From contig CAVRAR010000014.1 of the NCBI GenBank assembly GCA_963719005.1, forward strand, positions 1,116,001-1,180,000: a DNA stretch of 64,000 nt. The letters run 5' to 3'. This DNA is from G963675935 sp963719005. GTDB taxonomy: Bacteria; Planctomycetota; Planctomycetia; Pirellulales; Thermoguttaceae. The notes beneath the pieces are model-generated. The model was not told where the DNA came from. It saw only the letters and a program-made list of their open reading frames with translations, and did no database searches. The position numbers and the translations under genes are program-made. Of the stretch, positions 58,987 to 64,000 are shown piece after piece; the stretch's first letter is position 1; the number at the start of each line of letters is the position of its first letter.

Positions 58987-61134
58987 ATGACCAAGACCTT
59001 CCTCCATGCGTTTCTCTCGATGTTCCTCCTGCTGCTCGCCGAGTCGTCGCGGGCGGCCGACGCCGCGTCGCGGCCCAACATCGTTGTGATCCTCGCCGAT
59101 GACATGGGCTTTAGCGACATCGGTTGCTACGGCAGCGAGATTCCCACGCCCAACCTTGACAAGCTTGCGGCGGAAGGGTTGCGGTTCACGCAGTTTTACA
59201 ACACCGGCCGCTGTTGCCCCACCCGCGCCTCGCTGTTGACGGGCTTGTACCCGCATCAGGCGGGCGTCGGCCACATGACCGAGGACCGGGGCGGGGACGG
59301 CTACCGCGGCGATCTCAACGACCGCTGCGTCACCATTGCCGAAGTGCTCCGCTCGGCCGGCTACCGCACGGCGATGACCGGCAAGTGGCACGTGACGAAG
59401 TTCGTGGCGCCGCGCGACGAGGCGAAGAAGTACAACTGGCCGCTACAGCGCGGCTTCGACCGTTACTTCGGGATTATCCAGGGAATGGCCGACTATTTTC
59501 GCCCCAATCCGCTGACGTTGCAGAACGAGAACTTGCCGCCCGGCGACGGTTTCTATACGACCGACGCTTTTGTCGATCGCGCGATTCAGTTCATCGGCCA
59601 AGGGGACAAGGCGAAGCCGTTCTTCCTGTATCTGGCGTTCAATGCGCCGCATTTTCCCTTGATGGCGCCGGCGGATGAAATCGCCAAGTTCCGCGGCAGA
59701 TACAAGATCGGCTGGGACGCGCTCCGCCAACAGCGGCACGCCCGACAAATCGAACTGGGCATCATGAACAAAGCCTGGCCGCTGTCGCCGCGTCCCCCGG
59801 CGGTGAAGGCGTGGGAGAGCCTTCCGCCCGATCAGCAGGACCGCTTCGATCACATCATGGCGATCTACGCGGCGGTGGTCGCGCACATCGACACGGCCGT
59901 CGGCCGGCTGGTCGACGGGCTGCGGCAGCGCGGCGAGCTCGACAACACCCTGCTGCTCTTCCTCTCCGACAACGGCGCCAATGCCGAGAGCGGTCCGAAC
60001 GGTCGCCTCAAAGGCGCCCAGCCCGGCGCGACCGGCTCGACGGTGTTTGAAGGCCAGTCGTGGGCGACGCTCTCGAATACGCCGTTGCGGCGTTACAAAC
60101 ATTTCAACCACGAAGGCGGGATCGCCACGCCGTTGATCGTCCACTGGCCCGCCGGGATCAAGGCGCCCGGCGAACTCCGCTCTCAGCCCGGCCACCTCAT
60201 CGACCTGATGGCCACTTGCGTGGACGTCGCCGGGGCGACGTACCCGAAGCAGTTCAAGGGCCACGCGATTCAGCCGATGGAAGGGAAGAGCCTCGTGCCG
60301 GCGTTCGCCAACCGGCCGATCGAGCGCGATGCGCTCTACTGGGAGCACGAAGGAAATCGGGCGGTTCGCATCGGCAAGTGGAAGCTGGTGGCCGCGTTTC
60401 CGGCCGGCAAGTGGGAACTGTACGACATGGAGCAAGACCGCACCGAGTTGCACGATCTGGCGGCGGCCAAACCCGGCCTGGTAGAAGCCATGATTGCCCA
60501 GTGGGAACTCTGGGCAAAAAGGACGCACGTGATCCCCTGGCCGTGGCGGCCGCCTTACGGCGGACGGCCTGAGGACATCGGCAGCCGAGAGACCGTGTTC
60601 CCTCCGAAACAGGGCGACAGCCTGCCGCGTGAAAACGCGCCGCCCGTCGCCGGCCGCTCGGCCGAATCGCCGAAACCGAATTTCATTGTCATCCTCATCG
60701 ACGACATGGGCTACGGCGACATTGGCCCATTCGGCTCGAAGCTGAATCGCACGCCGCACCTGGACCGCATGGCCCGGGAAGGCATGAAACTGACCAGTTT
60801 CTATGCCGCGCCGGTCTGCACGCCGTCGCGGGCGCAGATGATGACCGGCTGCTACGCCAAGCGCGTCTCGCTGCCCAACGTGCTCGGGCCGGTTTGCCCG
60901 ATCGGCATTAGCAGCAAGGAGCACACGATCGCCGACCTGCTTGAAACGGCAGGGCTATGCCACGATGGCGATCGGCAAATGGCATCTCGGCGACCAACCC
61001 GAGTTTCTGCCGACCCGCCACGGTTTCGATCATTATTTTGGCCTGCCCTACTCGAACGACATGGGCGGGCACGGGCAAGGGCCCTCGCGGCCGCTTGCAG
61101 CCGCTGCTGCCGCTGTTGCGCGACGACCGCGTGA
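58987..61134 (+). CDS. Arylsulfatase, fused to the start of a second sulfatase
   Basis: The first about 555 residues are a complete secreted sulfatase: signal peptide (FLSMFLLLLAESSRA), RPNIVVILADDMGFSDIGCY, FGly motif CCPTRASLLTG, GKWHVTK, LLLFLSDNGANAESG, HEGGIATPLIVHWPAG. Without a stop, a short linker (ENAPPVAGRSAESPKP) leads into a second sulfatase start (NFIVILIDDMGYGDIGPFG, FGly motif CTPSRAQMMTG). The frame then breaks near 60945, and the ORF runs on in a wrong frame to 61134. Two sulfatase domains in one chain are unusual; loss of a stop/start by base error between two adjacent genes is an alternative. Confidence 0.85.
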   Translation: MTKTFLHAFLSMFLLLLAESSRAADAASRPNIVVILADDMGFSDIGCYGSEIPTPNLDKLAAEGLRFTQFYNTGRCCPTRASLLTGLYPHQAGVGHMTEDRGGDGYRGDLNDRCVTIAEVLRSAGYRTAMTGKWHVTKFVAPRDEAKKYNWPLQRGFDRYFGIIQGMADYFRPNPLTLQNENLPPGDGFYTTDAFVDRAIQFIGQGDKAKPFFLYLAFNAPHFPLMAPADEIAKFRGRYKIGWDALRQQRHARQIELGIMNKAWPLSPRPPAVKAWESLPPDQQDRFDHIMAIYAAVVAHIDTAVGRLVDGLRQRGELDNTLLLFLSDNGANAESGPNGRLKGAQPGATGSTVFEGQSWATLSNTPLRRYKHFNHEGGIATPLIVHWPAGIKAPGELRSQPGHLIDLMATCVDVAGATYPKQFKGHAIQPMEGKSLVPAFANRPIERDALYWEHEGNRAVRIGKWKLVAAFPAGKWELYDMEQDRTELHDLAAAKPGLVEAMIAQWELWAKRTHVIPWPWRPPYGGRPEDIGSRETVFPPKQGDSLPRENAPPVAGRSAESPKPNFIVILIDDMGYGDIGPFGSKLNRTPHLDRMAREGMKLTSFYAAPVCTPSRAQMMTGCYAKRVSLPNVLGPVCPIGISSKEHTIADLLETAGLCHDGDRQMASRRPTRVSADPPRFRSLFWPALLERHGRARARALAAACSRCCRCCATTA

Positions 61135-62072
61135 TCGAGGCCCCCGCGCACCAGGACACGCTCACCTCGCGCTACACCGACGAGGCAGTGAAGTTCATCA
61201 ATGCCAACAAAGACCGGCCGTTCTTCCTGTACCTTCCGCATACCGCCGTGCACGTGCCGCTGCACCCCGGCGCGGGCTTCAAGGGCAAATCGGCCAACGG
61301 CACGTTCGGCGATTGGGTCGAGGAGGTGGACTGGAGCGTCGGCCGGGTGCTGGACACGCTCGCGCGAACTCAAACTCACCGAGCGGACCTTCGTCCTGTT
61401 CACCAGCGACAACGGCCCGTGGCTCACGCAAGGCCGCAACGGCGGAACCGCCGGACCGTTGCACGGCGGCAAAGGCACCACGTGGGAAGGCGGCATGCGC
61501 GAGCCGACGATCGCGTGGTGGCCCGGCCGTATCGCCGCCGGAACGGTGTGCGATGCGCCGATCGAGCGAGATCGACGTATTGCCGACGCTCGTCAAGCTG
61601 GCCGGCGGCAGCGTGCCGACGGATCGCAAGATCGACGGCAAGGACATCTGGCCGCTGTTGGCCGGCCAGACCCGAGAGTCGCCGCACGATGCCCTGTTCT
61701 ACTTCAACGGCAATCAATTGCAGGCCGTGCGGTCGGGGTTCGTGGAAACTCGCCATCACCCCGCAAGGCACAGGCTTGCCGAAAGGCGCCGCCCAGCCGG
61801 TCAAGCACACCGGCCCGCGCCTCTACAATCTTGACGGCGACATTGGCGAACGGACCGACGTCGCTGCACGGCACCCTGAGGTCGTCGCGCGGCTGCTGAA
61901 GTTCGTCGAGCACATGGGCGCCGACCTCGGCGCGGCCGGCGCCGGTCCCGGCGTACGTACCCCGGATCGCGTCGAAGAACCGCAACCGCTTCTGAAACGT
62001 GTCAGCGCGGAATACGACTACGCGCCTTGTCACGCCTTGATTTTAGGATCGCCGAGAGGACAGTTGCCGTGA
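60941..62072 (+). pseudogene. Rest of the second sulfatase, multiply frameshifted
   Basis: All the expected C-terminal sulfatase pieces are present but scattered over frames: ATMAIGKWHLGDQPEFLPTR, then YTDEAVKFINANKDRPFFLY, TERTFVLFTSDNGPWLTQG, GTTWEGGMREPTIAWWPG, SEIDVLPTLVKLAGG (third frame), and GLPKGAAQPVKHTGPRLYNL. At least five single-base breaks (about 60945, 61085, 61360, 61565, 61735) fall in 1.1 kb, far denser than elsewhere. Either a decayed gene or a poorly corrected stretch of assembly. Confidence 0.8.
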
Positions 62073-62115
62073 TTATCCGACCGGAATCGAACCAGCAATC
62101 CTAAATCCTTGAGTT
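62073..62115 (-). other. tRNA 3'-end-like sequence
   Basis: On the minus strand GCTGG-TTCGATT-CCGGT (62080-62096) folds as a perfect-length T arm (5-bp stem with two G-T pairs, 7-nt loop TTCGATT), followed by CGGATAA. No matching 5' half (acceptor strand, D arm) is found upstream, where the class A palindrome lies. It could be a tRNA remnant or an old attachment site; chance is possible. Confidence 0.3.
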
Positions 62116-62150
62116 GACAAAGCACTAAATGACCTTGCACGATCTTGGGA

Positions 62151-62229
62151 GGGAAAAAGGGGACAGGTCCAATTTGCCGGAACGGCCCGGCGGGTGCTTC
62201 GCACAAATTGGACCTGTCCCCTTTTTCCC
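62151..62229. repeat. GGGACAGG palindrome, class A copy 3
   Basis: 79 bp, nearly identical to the copy at 51830-51908 and in the same orientation. It lies between the sulfatase remnant and the Ig-like protein gene. Confidence 0.85.
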
Positions 62230-62281
62230 CCGTCGCAGTGATAGCGGGCGCCCCGCCGGATTATCGAAACGGACGTGGCGC

Positions 62282-64000
62282 TTAGCCATCCTTGTCATCC
62301 AGCAGCCCGCCAAGATCGTACAGCCAATCAATCTTGGCCGAATTGGAGAGGGCGGAGAGGCTTGCGGCGGCAGCCAGGGCATTCTGGGCGCCGGACGCCG
62401 CAGCCAACGTGAACGATCCGTTCAGGGTCGAGACGTTGCCCGACCCGTCGGTCGCGGTGATCTTATAGTTGTGGCTGCCGGCCGCCAGCGTGCCCAACGG
62501 CGCGGAGAAGTTCACTCCTGACGACGCGGTGTAAGGGCCGCCGACGTTCGAAACCGATACGCCGTCGATTGCCAATGTGGAGCTCTTCACGCCCTGGGCG
62601 TCAAAAGCGTTCCAACTGATTCGCCCTTTCGCCTGCGCCACTGCCACCTGGCTGATCACCGGGCCGTTCGTGATCGGGTTGGCCAAGGTGAAGTCGCCGC
62701 TCGACGTCGATACGTTGCCGGCCTTGTCAACCGCCGTAATCGTATACGTGTGGTCGCCGGCCGCGAGCGTGGGAAGCGGCGCAGAGAAGTTCACGCCGGA
62801 CGACGCGGTGTACGGGCCGCCGACGGGTGATACGGCCGTCCCGTCGATCGCCACCGACGAGCTTGCCACGCCGTCGGAATCCAGCGCGTTCCAACTGATC
62901 CGGCCTTTCGTCTCCGACACCGCCACCTGGCTGATCGCCGGGCCGTTGCTGACCGCGGCAACCAAGGTGAAGGTGGCGGTCAGGTTCGAGACGTTGCCGG
63001 CCCTGTCAACCGCCGTAATCGTATACGTGTGGTCGCCGGCCGCCAACGTGGGAAGCGGCGCGGAGAAGTTCACCCCGGACGACGCGGTGTAAGGGCCGGA
63101 GACGTTCGGCACCGACTTTCCATCGATGGTGAGCGACGAGTTTGCCACGCCGTTGGCCGAAAAGGCGTTCCAACTGATCCGCCCTCTCGTCTCCGACACC
63201 GCCACCTGGCCGATCGTCGGGCCCTGGCTCACGATGCTAAAAGTGCCCGTTAAGGTTCCCACGTTGCCGAGCTTGTCGGTTGCCGTGATCGCATAGGAAT
63301 GGTCGCCGGCCGAGAGCGAGCCGAGCGGGGCGGAGTAGTTCACGCCGGACGACGCGGTGAACGGGCCGGAGATGCTCGACGCCGACTTTCCGTCAATCGT
63401 GATTGTCGAGCCCGCGACGCCATCGGGGTCGAGCACGTTCCAACTGATCTTCCCCTTGCTCTGCGACACCGCCACCAAGCCGATCGTCGGGTCGGAGTTG
63501 GGCGGGGCGACCACCGTGAACGTGCCCGTGCTGGTGCCGCTGACCCCCTTCGAGTCGGTCGCTTGAATCGCGTAGCTGTGGTCGCCGGCCGCCCACTTTC
63601 CAATCGTGCACGAATAGTACACGCTGCTGTACGGGCCGCTGATCGGAGTAATCGTATTCCCATCCACGGTCACCGTCTGCGAAGCAAGGCTGTAAGCGCT
63701 CGTGATCTGCCAGGTAATCACCAGGTTCTCGTTCGATTCGAGAATACCGTTCTCCGCCGTCGCCTCGGCGACAACCACGGATGAGATCGAGAGGTCGTCG
63801 TTGACGATCGTCCCCGTGCCGGTAACGCTCGAGAGCGTGGCGTTGGTCGGATTGCTGAGGTTCACGTAGAACGTTTCGTCGGGTTCGACGGTGGTGTCGC
63901 CGTTGACCGTGACGCTGATCGTCTTGGCGGTGTTATCGCCGCCGGCCCATGTCAGCGTGCCGCTGGTGGCCACATAGTCGCCGCTGCCGGCCGTGGCCGT
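62282..64000 (-). CDS. C-terminal part of a large Calx-beta / Ig-like repeat surface protein
   Basis: The frame is open from the right edge to the stop at 62282 (about 572 codons), so the N-terminus lies outside the window. A Calx-beta domain at the edge (TLTWAGGDNTAKTISVTVNG, VEPDETFYVNLSNPTNAT) is followed by about five Ig-like repeats of roughly 95 residues, each with SxxKGRISWNxxD, GPYTASSGVNFSAPL, TLAAGDHTYTITAVD and KAGNVS. Likely secreted or cell-surface, perhaps adhesive. The short C-terminal end (IDWLYDLGGLLDDKDG) has no PEP-CTERM signal. Repeats 3 and 4 are almost identical, showing recent duplication. Confidence 0.85.
   Translation of the reverse strand, partial: TATAGSGDYVATSGTLTWAGGDNTAKTISVTVNGDTTVEPDETFYVNLSNPTNATLSSVTGTGTIVNDDLSISSVVVAEATAENGILESNENLVITWQITSAYSLASQTVTVDGNTITPISGPYSSVYYSCTIGKWAAGDHSYAIQATDSKGVSGTSTGTFTVVAPPNSDPTIGLVAVSQSKGKISWNVLDPDGVAGSTITIDGKSASSISGPFTASSGVNYSAPLGSLSAGDHSYAITATDKLGNVGTLTGTFSIVSQGPTIGQVAVSETRGRISWNAFSANGVANSSLTIDGKSVPNVSGPYTASSGVNFSAPLPTLAAGDHTYTITAVDRAGNVSNLTATFTLVAAVSNGPAISQVAVSETKGRISWNALDSDGVASSSVAIDGTAVSPVGGPYTASSGVNFSAPLPTLAAGDHTYTITAVDKAGNVSTSSGDFTLANPITNGPVISQVAVAQAKGRISWNAFDAQGVKSSTLAIDGVSVSNVGGPYTASSGVNFSAPLGTLAAGSHNYKITATDGSGNVSTLNGSFTLAAASGAQNALAAAASLSALSNSAKIDWLYDLGGLLDDKDG

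Noticed and set aside
59443..60924. 493-codon minus-strand ORF over the sulfatase
   Set aside because: Antisense shadow; the plus strand encodes all sulfatase motifs.

Overview
The window looks like chromosomal DNA of a planctomycete, probably from an environmental genome assembly. Supporting signs are the GC-rich sequence, many PEP-CTERM surface proteins, FGly-type sulfatases, Calx-beta/Ig-like and dockerin-like modules, abundant multiheme cytochromes c, a CXXXY-type CcmE, and many short dispersed palindromes. No 16S gene or species marker is present, so the phylum call is inference.

Layout. 1-7.6 kb: housekeeping genes (partial ABC-type ATPase, rpmE, prfA, prmC) and an ABC exporter. 7.8-10.1 kb: a PEP-CTERM/dockerin-like surface protein and a small Cys-rich protein. 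10.1-20.6 kb: a fused System II cytochrome c synthase (ResB-CcsA), then a 14-heme lipoprotein cytochrome followed by an MtrB/PioB-like outer-membrane barrel, then a PAS histidine kinase and a NarL-type regulator. 20.9-21.8 kb: an intact IS5-type element. 21.9-29.6 kb: a PEP-CTERM cluster with a giant pentapeptide-repeat protein and a double PEP-CTERM fusion. 29.7-37.5 kb: two divergent respiratory operons. One holds a tetraheme c, a CbcL-like multiheme-c/cytochrome-b fusion and a NapC-like 12-heme protein; the other holds Rieske, cytochrome b and a 9-heme c. 38-43.8 kb: ccmE-F-A-B-C (System I*). 43.9-51.9 kb: a graveyard of RHS/Hint fragments, a TPR protein and a HEAT-like protein, cut up by palindromic repeats and a RAYT-type transposase. 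51.9-54.3 kb: lemA-nucleotidyltransferase-TPM operon. 54.3-62.1 kb: an IS remnant, an octaheme-TPR lipoprotein and sulfatases. 62.3-64 kb: the C-terminal part of a large Ig-like repeat protein.

How the genes fit together. About 58 c-type heme sites (57 CXXCH plus one CX4CH) lie in six proteins, beside two cytochrome c maturation systems and a Rieske/cytochrome b complex. The simplest reading is quinone-linked electron transfer across the cell envelope. Quinol would be oxidised by the bc complex or the CbcL-like/NapC-like proteins, electrons would pass through periplasmic multihemes, and the 14-heme/MtrB-like pair would cross the outer membrane. This is inference from gene content.

The second theme is repeats. 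Dispersed GGGACAGG-cored palindromes (at least eight full copies in three size classes) share their core with the inverted half-copies that flank a RAYT-family Y1 transposase. This makes a plausible planctomycete REP/RAYT system that has broken, or supplied ends to, neighbouring genes.

Caution: about fifteen single-base frame breaks occur, several in genes that should be essential (prfA, prmC). Residual assembly or base-calling error is a real possibility, so frameshifted genes are described as reconstructed.
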